Assembly (NCBI RefSeq): GCF_019139675.1
Contig: NZ_CP077077.1
Location: forward strand, 1,488,001-1,552,000
Length of the DNA stretch: 64,000 bases
Reading direction: 5' to 3'
From: Pseudomonas maumuensis
GTDB taxonomy: Bacteria > Pseudomonadota > Gammaproteobacteria > Pseudomonadales > Pseudomonadaceae
Shown: positions 55,689 to 63,984 of the stretch, piece after piece
Layout of the letters: every line of letters starts with the position of its first letter
How positions within the stretch are numbered: position 1 is the stretch's first letter
The notes under the pieces: model-generated
The model's input: only the letters and a program-made list of their open reading frames with translations
Told to the model about the DNA's origin: nothing
Databases searched by the model: none
Program-made: the position numbers and the translations under genes

Positions 55689-56330
55689 ATGCCCTTTTCC
55701 AATGGTTTTCTCCTTAGCCTGTCCCTGTGCCTGGACATCGGCGTGGCCAACATCGCCATGATCACCCTGGCCATGCAGCGCGGTTTTCTTCAGGGCTTCT
55801 GGCTGGGGTTGGGGACCTGCGTCGGCGACCTCATCTACGCCATCGCGGCCCTGGCGGGGATGACGGTGTTGCTGCAATTCGAGAGCGTACGCTGGGTATT
55901 GTGGCTGGGTGGTTCGGCGCTGTTGGCGTGGTTCGCGGTAAAGATGTTGTTGGCGGCGTGGCGCGGCGGGCACCTGGAGTCGAATGGCCAGGTGGTGGTC
56001 GAGTCGGGTTGGCGCGAATTCCTGCGCGGTATCTTCCTGGCCATGTCGTCGCCCAGCGCGATTCTGTGGTTCGCCGCGGTCGGCGGGGTACTGATCTCCC
56101 GCTCCGGCGCCGGCAGCGCGCTGGACGCGGGCCTGTTCCTCGGTGGCTTCTTTGCCGCAGGGCTGCTCTGGTGTGTCTCGTTGTGCGGTATCGCCAGCCA
56201 TGGTGGGCGGCTGTTGGGCGATCGTCTGTTGACTTGGTCGTACCTGTTGTCGGCGGCGATCTTCTGCTATTTCGCAGGTTACGTGGTGCTCTCCGGTTAC
56301 CGTGAATTCATCCTGGCGATACCGGCCTGA
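55689..56330 (+). CDS. LysE family amino-acid exporter
   Basis: A 213-residue inner-membrane protein with about six helices. LDIGVANIAMITLAMQRGFLQG is the LysE/RhtB-type first segment, and AMSSPSAILWFAAVGG the conserved middle block. It follows the dehydratase-like gene by 133 bp on the same strand. Such exporters relieve amino-acid excess; the substrate is unknown. Confidence 0.87.
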   Translation: MPFSNGFLLSLSLCLDIGVANIAMITLAMQRGFLQGFWLGLGTCVGDLIYAIAALAGMTVLLQFESVRWVLWLGGSALLAWFAVKMLLAAWRGGHLESNGQVVVESGWREFLRGIFLAMSSPSAILWFAAVGGVLISRSGAGSALDAGLFLGGFFAAGLLWCVSLCGIASHGGRLLGDRLLTWSYLLSAAIFCYFAGYVVLSGYREFILAIPA

Positions 56331-56466
56331 TCGTTCGGGCTGGTCTGTGCCGCTGACTGGATTTTTCTCATCGGCTTGTCGATTCTCCGTTTTCCCGTTC
56401 GACCATGGGTGAAGGCGCCGGAATGCACCGGTGCCGATCATTGTTGACCGCTGGGAGGAAGCACCG

Positions 56467-56892
56467 ATGAACAGCGCAGCCGAAACTGAACTTCGCCAAT
56501 TGATCGAAAACTGGATGCAAGCCGTGCGCGAGCGCGACGTGGAGCGCATCGTCGCTCCCTATGCCGACGACATTCTCGCCTTCGATGCCATCCAGGCCCT
56601 GCAGTTCAAGGGCAAGGTTGCCTACCGCGCACACTGGGAAATGTGCATGGGTATGTGTACGGGGCCGATGGTCTTCGAACTGGCAGAGTTGAAGGTGTAT
56701 GCCGACGGTGATCTGGCCCTGGCCCATTGGCTCAACCGCTGTGGCCCGGGCGACGACGAAAGCCAGTGCGGCTTCATGCGCGCCACGGTCGGCTACCGGC
56801 GTAGCGGCGGCCAATGGCAAGTGATCCACGAGCATTGGTCGGCGCCGTTCGACATGGAAACGCAAAAAGCCTTGTTCGACCTCAAACCCTGA
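56467..56892 (+). CDS. SnoaL-like (NTF2-fold) protein
   Basis: A 141-residue protein with the SnoaL/ketosteroid-isomerase-like pattern: TELRQLIENWMQAVRERDVERIVAPYADD (two blocks) at the start and WQVIHEHWSAPF near the end. GGGAGG lies before the ATG at 56467. It is the first gene of a three-gene unit with the DGPF protein and the sigma factor. Its ligand is unknown. Confidence 0.85.
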   Translation: MNSAAETELRQLIENWMQAVRERDVERIVAPYADDILAFDAIQALQFKGKVAYRAHWEMCMGMCTGPMVFELAELKVYADGDLALAHWLNRCGPGDDESQCGFMRATVGYRRSGGQWQVIHEHWSAPFDMETQKALFDLKP

Positions 56893-56938
56893 TCCCGCTC
56901 ATCGCCCACCGCACCAAGCCGACCTGCTGGAGACGATC

Positions 56939-57283
56939 ATGAAATACCTGTGCCTGGTCTATTGTGATGAAGCGCTGTTGCACAGCCTGCCCGACAGCCC
57001 CGAAGACGCCGAATGCATGGCCTACGCCGAATCCATCCAGGGCAGCGGGCGCATGCTCGCCGCCGAGGCGCTCAAGCCTGTGCAAACGGCCACCACGGTA
57101 CGTGTGCGCGCCGGGCGCATGAGCCTGACCGATGGCCCGTTTGCCGAAACCAAAGAGCAACTGGCCGGTTTCTACCTGGTCGACGCCCGTGACCTCAACG
57201 AGGCGCTGAACATCGCCAAGGGCATCCCGGCGGCCCGGGTGGGCAGCGTCGAGGTGCGGCCGGTGCGTGAACTGCAACCCTGA
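56939..57283 (+). CDS. YciI-like DGPF-domain protein
   Basis: A 114-residue dimeric alpha/beta protein of the YciI/YCII superfamily. The DGPF motif is at 65-68 within LTDGPFAETKEQLAGFYLVD. Proteins of this kind are the usual genomic partners of ECF42 sigma factors. GGAG precedes the ATG at 56939. Function unknown; possibly a stress-related enzyme under control of the sigma factor that follows. Confidence 0.9.
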   Translation: MKYLCLVYCDEALLHSLPDSPEDAECMAYAESIQGSGRMLAAEALKPVQTATTVRVRAGRMSLTDGPFAETKEQLAGFYLVDARDLNEALNIAKGIPAARVGSVEVRPVRELQP

Positions 57284-57303
57284 CGCAAAGGGAGAAAAAA
57301 CGC

Positions 57304-57330
57304 ATGAGTCAGCAGGGAAAGCCCGATTGA
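57304..57330 (+). CDS. Possible 8-codon leader peptide before the sigma gene
   Basis: AAAGGGAG at 57288-57295 is ideally placed for the ATG at 57304, which opens MSQQGKPD and stops at a TGA overlapping the sigma-factor ATG (TGATG at 57328-57332). The sigma gene itself has no Shine-Dalgarno at that spacing. The layout suggests coupled re-initiation. A frameshift or sequencing error is an alternative. Confidence 0.35.
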   Translation: MSQQGKPD

Positions 57331-58568
57331 TGGTGGGGGAAGCGCAGGTCCGCCAGGAGGTGGAGGCTGTCTACCGCCGCGATTCGCGGCGGATCCTGGC
57401 GACTCTCATCCGCCTGCTGGGGGACTTCGACCTGGCCGAGGAGGCCATGCACGATGCCTTCTTCATTGCCGTGCAGCGCTGGCAGCGTGATGGTATCCCC
57501 GGCAACCCGCGGGCCTGGCTGGTGTCTGTCGGCCGCTTCAAGGCCATCGATGCGCTGCGCCGAAGTGCCCGCTTCGACCGCTCTCAGGCCGACCTGATCA
57601 TGTTGCTCGAGCGCGAGGCCGACGATCCGGGTGAGCAGACGTTGCTGGTCGACGACCGTCTGCGCCTGATCTTTACCTGCTGCCACCCGGCGCTGGCCGC
57701 CGATGCCCAGGTGCCCCTGACCTTGCGCGAAGTTTGCGACCTGACCACCGAACAAATCGCCCGTGCCTTCCTGCAAAGCCCGGCCACCATCGCCCAGCGC
57801 ATCGTGCGTGCCAAGGCCAAGATCCGCGATGCGAAGATTCCCTATCAGGTGCCGGAGCTGAGCGAGCTGCCCGAGCGCCTGGAAAGCGTGCTGCGGGTCA
57901 TCTACCTGGTGTTCAACGAAGGCTATTCGGCCTCGGCGGGCGAAGATGTCACCACCCGCGAGCTGACGGACGAGGCAATCCGCCTGGGGCGCCTGGTGGC
58001 CCAGCTGCTGCCCGATGCCGAAGTGCATGGCCTGCTGGCGCTGATGCTGCTCCAGGCATCGCGGCAGAGGGCACGCAGCACCGCCGATGGCGAGCTGGTG
58101 CTGCTGGATGAGCAGGATCGCAGCCTGTGGGATCGCGGGCAGATCGAGGAGGGCAGCCAGCTGGTCCAACAGGCGCTGCGCAGTCGCGACTTTGGGCCTT
58201 ATACCGTGCAGGCGGCCATAGCCGCGGTGCATGCCGAAGCGGCGAGCGCCGAGGTCACGAACTGGGACGAGATCATCGGCCTGTACGATGTGCTGCAGCG
58301 CCACTGGCCATCACCGGTGGTGGAGCTGAACCGGGCGGCGGCGCTGGCCAGGCGAGACGGTGCCCAGGTGGGGTTGCAGGCCGTAGAGGCAATCTTGCAG
58401 CGGGGCGAGCTGGGTGATTACCACCTGGCCCATGCCGCGCGCGCCGAACTGCACCGCCAACTGGGCAACCTCGATCAGGCCCGGGATGCCTGGCGGCAAG
58501 CGCTGACGCTCACCCGCCAGGGGCCGGAACGGCGGCATATCGAACGGCGATTACGCGAACTGGGCTGA
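57330..58568 (+). CDS. ECF42-type RNA polymerase sigma factor with C-terminal extension
   Basis: A 412-residue sigma factor. Region 2 spans about 10-80 (IRLLGDFDLAEEAMHDAF), region 4 about 120-170 (LREVCDLTTEQIARAFL), and a 240-residue extension with IYLVFNEGYSAS (191-202) and helical-pair repeats ends the protein. This extension, and the DGPF gene upstream, define the ECF42 group. No anti-sigma gene is next to it; in this group the extension is thought to regulate activity. The start at 57330 gives family length; a GTG at 57267 inside the previous gene is less likely. Confidence 0.88.
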   Translation: MVGEAQVRQEVEAVYRRDSRRILATLIRLLGDFDLAEEAMHDAFFIAVQRWQRDGIPGNPRAWLVSVGRFKAIDALRRSARFDRSQADLIMLLEREADDPGEQTLLVDDRLRLIFTCCHPALAADAQVPLTLREVCDLTTEQIARAFLQSPATIAQRIVRAKAKIRDAKIPYQVPELSELPERLESVLRVIYLVFNEGYSASAGEDVTTRELTDEAIRLGRLVAQLLPDAEVHGLLALMLLQASRQRARSTADGELVLLDEQDRSLWDRGQIEEGSQLVQQALRSRDFGPYTVQAAIAAVHAEAASAEVTNWDEIIGLYDVLQRHWPSPVVELNRAAALARRDGAQVGLQAVEAILQRGELGDYHLAHAARAELHRQLGNLDQARDAWRQALTLTRQGPERRHIERRLRELG

Positions 58569-58606
58569 GCTATCGCCAGCGTGCCCGCGATGGCCGGCGT
58601 GGTGAA

Positions 58607-59077
58607 TCAGCTGGCGACAAAGTTCGGCGGGCTGACCAGCTCGACCGTCTGCTGCTTGCGCGGCGCGAGGATCTCGGCCTCGCCACTGACGACCAGCTCA
58701 TCGTTCTGGTTGTACACATTGGTGGCGATGCGCACCTTGAACTTGGGCAGCTTCTCGAGGATTTCCAGGCGCACAGTCAGCTCGTCGCCGATTTTTACCG
58801 GCTTTTGGAAGCTCATCTGCTGGCCCAGGTAGATGGTGCCTGGGCCGGGCAGGGTGCAGGCCACCGCGGCGCTGATCAGCGCGCCGCTGAACATGCCGTG
58901 GGCGATGCGTTCCTTGAACATGCTCTTGGCGGCGAACTCGGCATCCAGGTGTACCGGGTTGTGGTCACCGGACATGGCGGCGAACAGCTGGATGTCGCGT
59001 TCTGCCACGGACTTCTTGTATTCAGCTTTCTGGCCGACTTCGAGGGCTTCGTAAGGCGTGTTGGTGACCTGGGTCAT
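58607..59077 (-). CDS. MaoC-like (R)-specific enoyl-CoA hydratase (PhaJ4-like)
   Basis: A 156-residue hot-dog-fold hydratase. The hydratase-2 motif is SGDHNPVHLD with catalytic Asp38 and His43, followed by ERIAHGMFSGALIS. It converts trans-2-enoyl-CoA to (R)-3-hydroxyacyl-CoA, which can feed polyhydroxyalkanoate synthesis. The ATG at 59077 is chosen by family length. It lies beside acyl-CoA ligase genes, consistent with a role in fatty-acid metabolism. Confidence 0.88.
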   Translation of the reverse strand: MTQVTNTPYEALEVGQKAEYKKSVAERDIQLFAAMSGDHNPVHLDAEFAAKSMFKERIAHGMFSGALISAAVACTLPGPGTIYLGQQMSFQKPVKIGDELTVRLEILEKLPKFKVRIATNVYNQNDELVVSGEAEILAPRKQQTVELVSPPNFVAS

Positions 59078-59111
59078 CGAGGCTTCCTTGTGGGGCGGGC
59101 GAGGTGGCCGA

Positions 59112-60056
59112 TCATTCGCTGCGGGCAGGGCGGCCAAGGGCCAGCGCCTGCTCCAGCCAGCCGATGATCTCGGCGGTGACCTCGTCGCGATGGGTTTCGT
59201 TGAGCACTTCGTGGCGTGCGCCGGGGTAAATGCGCAACTGTACATGACGGTTGCCGGTCGCGCGCAGGGCGTCGGCCAGACGGGTGAGACGCTTGCCGGC
59301 ACTCACCGGATCACATTCGCCGCCTAGCACGAAGATCGGCAGGTTTGGATCGATCTGCGCAAGGTTCTTCTTTTGACTGATTTGCGCCAGGCCCTGGAGC
59401 AGATCGAGCCACAGCTGGTTGCTGCAGCGAAAGCCGCACAGCGGATCGGCGATGTACTTGTCCACCTCCGCGGCATCGCGGCTGAGCCAGTCGAAGGCGG
59501 TGCGGTTGGGCTTGAACGCCTTGTTGAACGAGCCGAACGACAGCCAGTCGATCAGCGCGCTCTTGCCCAGCGGGCCCTGGCGCCAGGCCTCGAGTCGAGC
59601 GATCAGACGTGCCGCCCGGTACAGCGCCACCGGTTGGAAGTTCGAGCCGCTGAGTATTGCCCCTTGCAGGCTGGCGCTGTGGTGCAACAGGTAGGCCTGG
59701 GCGATGTAGCTGCCCATGCTGTGGCCGAACAGGAACAGCGGTGTGCCCGGGAACTGCTGGCCGACGTGCTGGGCCAAAAGGCCCAGGTCGTTGAGCACGG
59801 CATTCCAGCCATTATGGCGGGCGAACAGGCCCAGGCTGCCCAATTCGGCGGTACGGCCGTGGCCGCGCAGGTCAGGCGCGAGCAGTCCATAGCCAGCTGC
59901 ATTGAGAGCATGGCCAAGGCGCTGGTAGCGCCCGGCATGCTCGGCCATGCCATGGGCCAGCAACACCACGGCCTTGACGGGCGTGGCGGGCAGCCACTGG
60001 TGAACATACAGACTGCAATGCTCACTGGCAGGAAGCCAGAAGGCGTCATGGGGCAT
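59112..60056 (-). CDS. Alpha/beta hydrolase, monoacylglycerol lipase/lysophospholipase type
   Basis: A 314-residue hydrolase. LLAHGMAEHAGRYQRL and DLRGHGRT are family blocks; the nucleophile is Ser113 in GHSMGS, with acid Asp in LGGECDPVS and His in GARHEVLNE. AAGGAC precedes the ATG at 60056; the longer frame from 60170 has no support. Probably in one transcript with the MaoC gene, 34 bp downstream, and divergent from fadD2. It would release fatty acids for FadD activation. Confidence 0.88.
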   Translation of the reverse strand: MPHDAFWLPASEHCSLYVHQWLPATPVKAVVLLAHGMAEHAGRYQRLGHALNAAGYGLLAPDLRGHGRTAELGSLGLFARHNGWNAVLNDLGLLAQHVGQQFPGTPLFLFGHSMGSYIAQAYLLHHSASLQGAILSGSNFQPVALYRAARLIARLEAWRQGPLGKSALIDWLSFGSFNKAFKPNRTAFDWLSRDAAEVDKYIADPLCGFRCSNQLWLDLLQGLAQISQKKNLAQIDPNLPIFVLGGECDPVSAGKRLTRLADALRATGNRHVQLRIYPGARHEVLNETHRDEVTAEIIGWLEQALALGRPARSE

Positions 60057-60257
60057 GGCGGGTCCTTGCGCGCGGAGGTTCGCCAACAGTGTATGCGCAA
60101 AGCGCCCGATTGCAGGAAGGGTAGAAAAGAGATTCACAATGTTAATGGCGGCACTTGGCGTATTTGCCACCTTCGGCAGAGCTGCTAACGTCGGCTGAAC
60201 ACCTTTTTGCCATCAGGCGATCAGGTCAGGGACGTCCCGGTAGAGGAACAACAATAA

Positions 60258-61946
60258 ATGCAAGCCGATTTCTGGAACGACAAGCGCCCGGCGGGCGTGC
60301 CTTCCACCATTGACATGAATGCCTACACCTCCGTGGTCGATGTGTTCGAGCGCTCCTGCAAGCGCTTCGCCGACCGACCGGCATATAGCAACCTCGGAGT
60401 CACTCTGAGCTACGCGGACCTTGACCGTTACTCGGCGGCCTTCGCCGCCTGGTTGCAGCAGCATACCGACCTGGCGCCGGGCGACCGCATAGCGGTGCAG
60501 ATGCCCAATGTCCTGCAATACCCTATCGCCGTGTTCGGCGCGCTGCGCGCCGGGCTGGTGGTGGTCAACACCAACCCGCTGTACACCGAGCGCGAGATGC
60601 GCCACCAGTTCAAGGACTCCGGCGCTCGCGCCCTGGTGTACCTGAACATGTTCGGCAAGCGCGTGCAGGAAGTGCTGCCCGACACCGGCGTCGAGTACCT
60701 GATCGAAGCGAAGATGGGCGACCTGCTGCCGGCGGCCAAGGGCTGGCTGATCAACACCGTGGTCGACAAGCTGAAAAAAATGGTGCCGGCCTACCATTTG
60801 CCCCAGGCGGTGTCGTTCAAGCAGGTGCTGCGCCAGGGGCAACGCCACAGTCACCAGGCGGTGGGGCAGACACTCGACGACGTCGCGGTGCTGCAGTACA
60901 CCGGCGGGACCACCGGCCTGGCCAAGGGGGCCATGCTCACCCACGGCAACCTGGTGGCCAACATGCTCCAGGTACTGGCCTGTTTTGGTCAGCACGGGCC
61001 TGATGGACAGCCGCTGATCAAGCAAGGGCAGGAGGTGATGATCGCACCCCTGCCGCTGTACCACATCTATGCCTTTACCGCGAACTGCATGTGCATGATG
61101 GTGACCGGCAACCACAACGTACTGATCACCAACCCCCGCGACATTCCCGGTTTCATCAAGGAGCTGGGCAAGTGGCGGTTCTCGGCGCTGGTAGGCCTGA
61201 ATACCCTGTTCGTCGCGCTGATGGATAACCCGGGGTTCAAGTCACTGGACTTTTCCGCGCTGAAGATCACCAACTCCGGCGGCACCGCACTGGTCAAGGC
61301 CACTGCCGAGCGCTGGGAGGCCCTCACCGGTTGTCGTATCGTCGAAGGCTACGGCTTGACCGAAACCTCGCCGGCGGCCAGTACCAACCCCTATGGGCAG
61401 TTGGCGCGCCTGGGGACCGTGGGGATTCCGGTGCCCGGCACAGCGTTCAAGGTGATCGACGACGACGGCATCGAGCAACCGTTGGGCGAGCGCGGCGAAC
61501 TGTGCATCAAGGGGCCCCAGGTGATGAAGGGCTACTGGCGGCAGCCGGAGGCCACCGATCAGGTGCTGGATGGAGAAGGCTGGCTGAAGACCGGGGACAT
61601 CGCGGTCATCGACCCGGACGGTTACACCCGGATCGTCGACCGCAAGAAGGACATGATCATCGTCTCTGGTTTCAACGTCTATCCCAACGAGATCGAGGAC
61701 GTGGTGATGGGCCATCCGCAGGTGGCCAGCTGCGCGGTGATCGGCGTGCCGGACGAGCGTACCGGCGAGGCGGTGAAGCTGTTCGTGGTGCCGCGTGCGG
61801 GCGGGGTGAGCGTCGATGAGCTCAAGGCGTTCTGCAAGACCAACTTCACCGGCTACAAGGTACCCAAGCATATCGTGTTGCGCGAGTCGCTGCCGATGAC
61901 CCCGGTGGGCAAGATTCTGCGTCGGGAATTGCGCGATATCGCCTGA
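60258..61946 (+). CDS. fadD2: Long-chain acyl-CoA synthetase (FadD2-type)
   Basis: A 562-residue adenylate-forming ligase. The AMP/ATP loop YTGGTTGLAKGAML, GYGLTETSPAAS and the C-terminal hinge VDRKKDMIIVSGFNVYP (17 residues) are intact, with a catalytic Lys near the end (PVGKILRRELRD). It activates long-chain fatty acids to acyl-CoA at the inner membrane. The numbering fadD2 then fadD1 follows the P. aeruginosa order as I recall it. A close paralogue follows. Confidence 0.9.
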   Translation: MQADFWNDKRPAGVPSTIDMNAYTSVVDVFERSCKRFADRPAYSNLGVTLSYADLDRYSAAFAAWLQQHTDLAPGDRIAVQMPNVLQYPIAVFGALRAGLVVVNTNPLYTEREMRHQFKDSGARALVYLNMFGKRVQEVLPDTGVEYLIEAKMGDLLPAAKGWLINTVVDKLKKMVPAYHLPQAVSFKQVLRQGQRHSHQAVGQTLDDVAVLQYTGGTTGLAKGAMLTHGNLVANMLQVLACFGQHGPDGQPLIKQGQEVMIAPLPLYHIYAFTANCMCMMVTGNHNVLITNPRDIPGFIKELGKWRFSALVGLNTLFVALMDNPGFKSLDFSALKITNSGGTALVKATAERWEALTGCRIVEGYGLTETSPAASTNPYGQLARLGTVGIPVPGTAFKVIDDDGIEQPLGERGELCIKGPQVMKGYWRQPEATDQVLDGEGWLKTGDIAVIDPDGYTRIVDRKKDMIIVSGFNVYPNEIEDVVMGHPQVASCAVIGVPDERTGEAVKLFVVPRAGGVSVDELKAFCKTNFTGYKVPKHIVLRESLPMTPVGKILRRELRDIA

Positions 61947-61948
61947 TT

Positions 61949-62035
61949 GTAGGAGCGGGGTTGTCCCGCGATAGCGTCAGTCTGGGCGACGGTGTTGCCG
62001 GAAATGGCGCCATCGCGGGCAAGCCCGCTCCTGCA
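61949..62035. repeat. REP pair between the fadD genes
   Basis: Left arm AGGAGCGGGGTTGTCCCGCG (61951-61970) and right arm CGCGGGCAAGCCCGCTCCT (62014-62032) are mostly complementary. This is the GGGCAAGCCC subtype. It begins right after the fadD2 stop and likely ends that transcript, so fadD1 would have its own promoter. Confidence 0.8.
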
Positions 62036-62079
62036 TGAGCTCTCTAGAGCAAGGCTTTCAGGCAAATCTGCGACATTTT

Positions 62080-62126
62080 GTATAATTACTCTAAAAATGA
62101 CCTGTATTCTTCATTGAGTCATTTTT
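62080..62126 (+). promoter_or_regulatory. Putative fadD1 promoter with 9-bp inverted repeat
   Basis: A perfect TATAAT lies at 62080-62085 in an AT-rich patch. Downstream, AAAAATGAC (62093-62101) and GTCATTTTT (62118-62126) form a perfect inverted repeat with a 16-base spacer, placed where a repressor or RNA hairpin would affect early transcription. No clear -35 was found, and the arms do not match the PsrA consensus I know. Confidence 0.5.
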
Positions 62127-62286
62127 GTGACCTGTCGGCCCATTTCGGCCTCTAGGCGACCCCTTGCAAAGCTGTTACTCTCGGCGCGCTTTCAGAGGAT
62201 CCGGTTTGCAATGAGCCGGCGTCTCATATCAATAATAAGCGCATCGACGCATACCGAATTCGCTGTTGCTGAAGGAGCGGGCTTCC

Positions 62287-63984
62287 ATGATCGAACATTT
62301 TTGGAAGGATAAGTACCCAGCCGGGGTCACGGCGGACATCAATCCTGACGAATTCCCCAATATTCAGGCGGTACTCAAGCAATCCTGCCAACGCTTTGCC
62401 GACAAACCTGCCTTTAGCAACCTGGGCAAGACCATCACCTACGGCGAGCTGTACACCTTGTCCGGCGCCTTCGCCGCCTGGCTGCAGCAGCACACCGACT
62501 TGAAGCCGGGCGACCGCATCGCGGTCCAGTTGCCCAACGTCCTGCAGTACCCTGTCGCCGTCTTCGGCGCCATGCGTGCCGGGCTGATCGTGGTCAACAC
62601 CAACCCGCTGTACACCGCGCGGGAGCTGGAGCACCAGTTCAACGATTCCGGCGCCAAGGCGCTGGTGTGCCTGGCCAACATGGCGCACCTGGCGGAAAAG
62701 GTGGTGCCCAAGACCCAGGTAAAACACGTCATTGTCACCGAAGTGGCCGACCTGTTGCCACCACTCAAGCGCCTGCTGATCAACAGCGTCATCAAGTACG
62801 TGAAGAAAATGGTGCCGGCCTACCACCTGCCGGGCGCGGTGCGCTTCAACGATGCGCTGGCGCTGGGTAAGGGCGGCGCGGTCACCGAGGCCAACCCGCA
62901 GCCCGGCGACGTCGCCGTGCTGCAGTACACCGGCGGCACCACCGGCGTGGCCAAGGGCGCGATGCTCACCCACCGCAACCTGGTGGCCAACATGCTGCAG
63001 TGCCGTGCGCTGATGGGCTCGAACCTGCACGAAGGTTGCGAGATCCTCATCACTCCGCTGCCGCTGTACCACATCTACGCCTTCACCTTCCATTGCATGG
63101 CCATGATGCTGATCGGCAACCACAACGTGCTGATCAGCAACCCGCGTGACCTGCCGGCGATGGTCAAGGAACTGGGCAAGTGGAAGTTCAGCGGCTTCAT
63201 CGGCCTCAACACGCTGTTCGTCGCCCTGTGCAACAACGAGACTTTCCGCAACCTCGATTTCTCGGCACTGAAGATCACCCTGTCCGGCGGCATGGCCCTG
63301 CAGCAGAGCGTGGCCGAGCGCTGGAAGGCGGTGACTGGTTGCGCCATCTGCGAAGGCTACGGCATGACCGAGACCAGCCCGGTGGCGGCGGTCAATCCGA
63401 CCTCGGCCAACCAGTTGGGCACCATCGGCATCCCGGTGCCGTCCACCCTGTGCAAGATCGTCGATGACAACGGCCAGGAACTGCCCCTGGGCGAGGTGGG
63501 CGAGCTGTGCATCAAGGGGCCGCAGGTGATGAAGGGCTACTGGCAGCGTGAAGACGCCACCGCCGAGATCATCGACAGCAACGGTTGGCTGAAAACCGGT
63601 GACATTGCCCTGATCCAGCCGGACGGCTACATGCGCATCGTCGATCGTAAGAAAGACATGATCCTGGTGTCCGGTTTCAACGTGTACCCCAACGAGCTCG
63701 AAGACGTGCTGGCCGCGCTGCCAGGCGTGATGCAGTGCGCCGCCATCGGTATCCCGGATGAGAAATCCGGCGAGGTGATCAAGGTGTTCATCGTGGTCAA
63801 GCCGGGCATGACCCTGACCAAGGAACAGGTCATGGAGCACATGCGCGCCAACGTCACAGGCTACAAGGTGCCCAAGGCCATCGAGTTCCGCGATGCGCTG
63901 CCGACCACCAACGTTGGCAAGATCCTGCGCCGCGAGCTGCGTGATGAAGAGTTGAAGAAGCAAGGCCTGAAGAAGATCGCCTGA
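62287..63984 (+). CDS. fadD1: Long-chain acyl-CoA synthetase (FadD1-type)
   Basis: A 565-residue ligase, clearly paralogous to the upstream gene along its whole length. YTGGTTGVAKGAML, GYGMTETSPVAA and VDRKKDMILVSGFNVYP are intact, with the catalytic Lys in NVGKILRREL. AAGGAG lies 12 bases before the ATG at 62287; an in-frame ATG at 62266 precedes that site. A separate promoter region and a REP pair lie between the two genes, so they can be regulated independently. Confidence 0.93.
   Translation: MIEHFWKDKYPAGVTADINPDEFPNIQAVLKQSCQRFADKPAFSNLGKTITYGELYTLSGAFAAWLQQHTDLKPGDRIAVQLPNVLQYPVAVFGAMRAGLIVVNTNPLYTARELEHQFNDSGAKALVCLANMAHLAEKVVPKTQVKHVIVTEVADLLPPLKRLLINSVIKYVKKMVPAYHLPGAVRFNDALALGKGGAVTEANPQPGDVAVLQYTGGTTGVAKGAMLTHRNLVANMLQCRALMGSNLHEGCEILITPLPLYHIYAFTFHCMAMMLIGNHNVLISNPRDLPAMVKELGKWKFSGFIGLNTLFVALCNNETFRNLDFSALKITLSGGMALQQSVAERWKAVTGCAICEGYGMTETSPVAAVNPTSANQLGTIGIPVPSTLCKIVDDNGQELPLGEVGELCIKGPQVMKGYWQREDATAEIIDSNGWLKTGDIALIQPDGYMRIVDRKKDMILVSGFNVYPNELEDVLAALPGVMQCAAIGIPDEKSGEVIKVFIVVKPGMTLTKEQVMEHMRANVTGYKVPKAIEFRDALPTTNVGKILRRELRDEELKKQGLKKIA

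Noticed and set aside
53159..55774. An 871-residue open frame on the minus strand extending the MocR gene through the whole dehydratase gene.
   Set aside because: The part above 54526 runs antisense to a clear PLP enzyme and lacks domain content; it is an effect of GC-rich codon use.
57267..57329. A longer sigma factor starting at the GTG at 57267.
   Set aside because: It would lie inside the DGPF gene and add residues not matching the family; the ATG at 57330 gives normal length.
62127..62312. A 61-codon frame before fadD1.
   Set aside because: No ribosome site, overlaps the fadD1 start in another frame and shows no protein-like composition.
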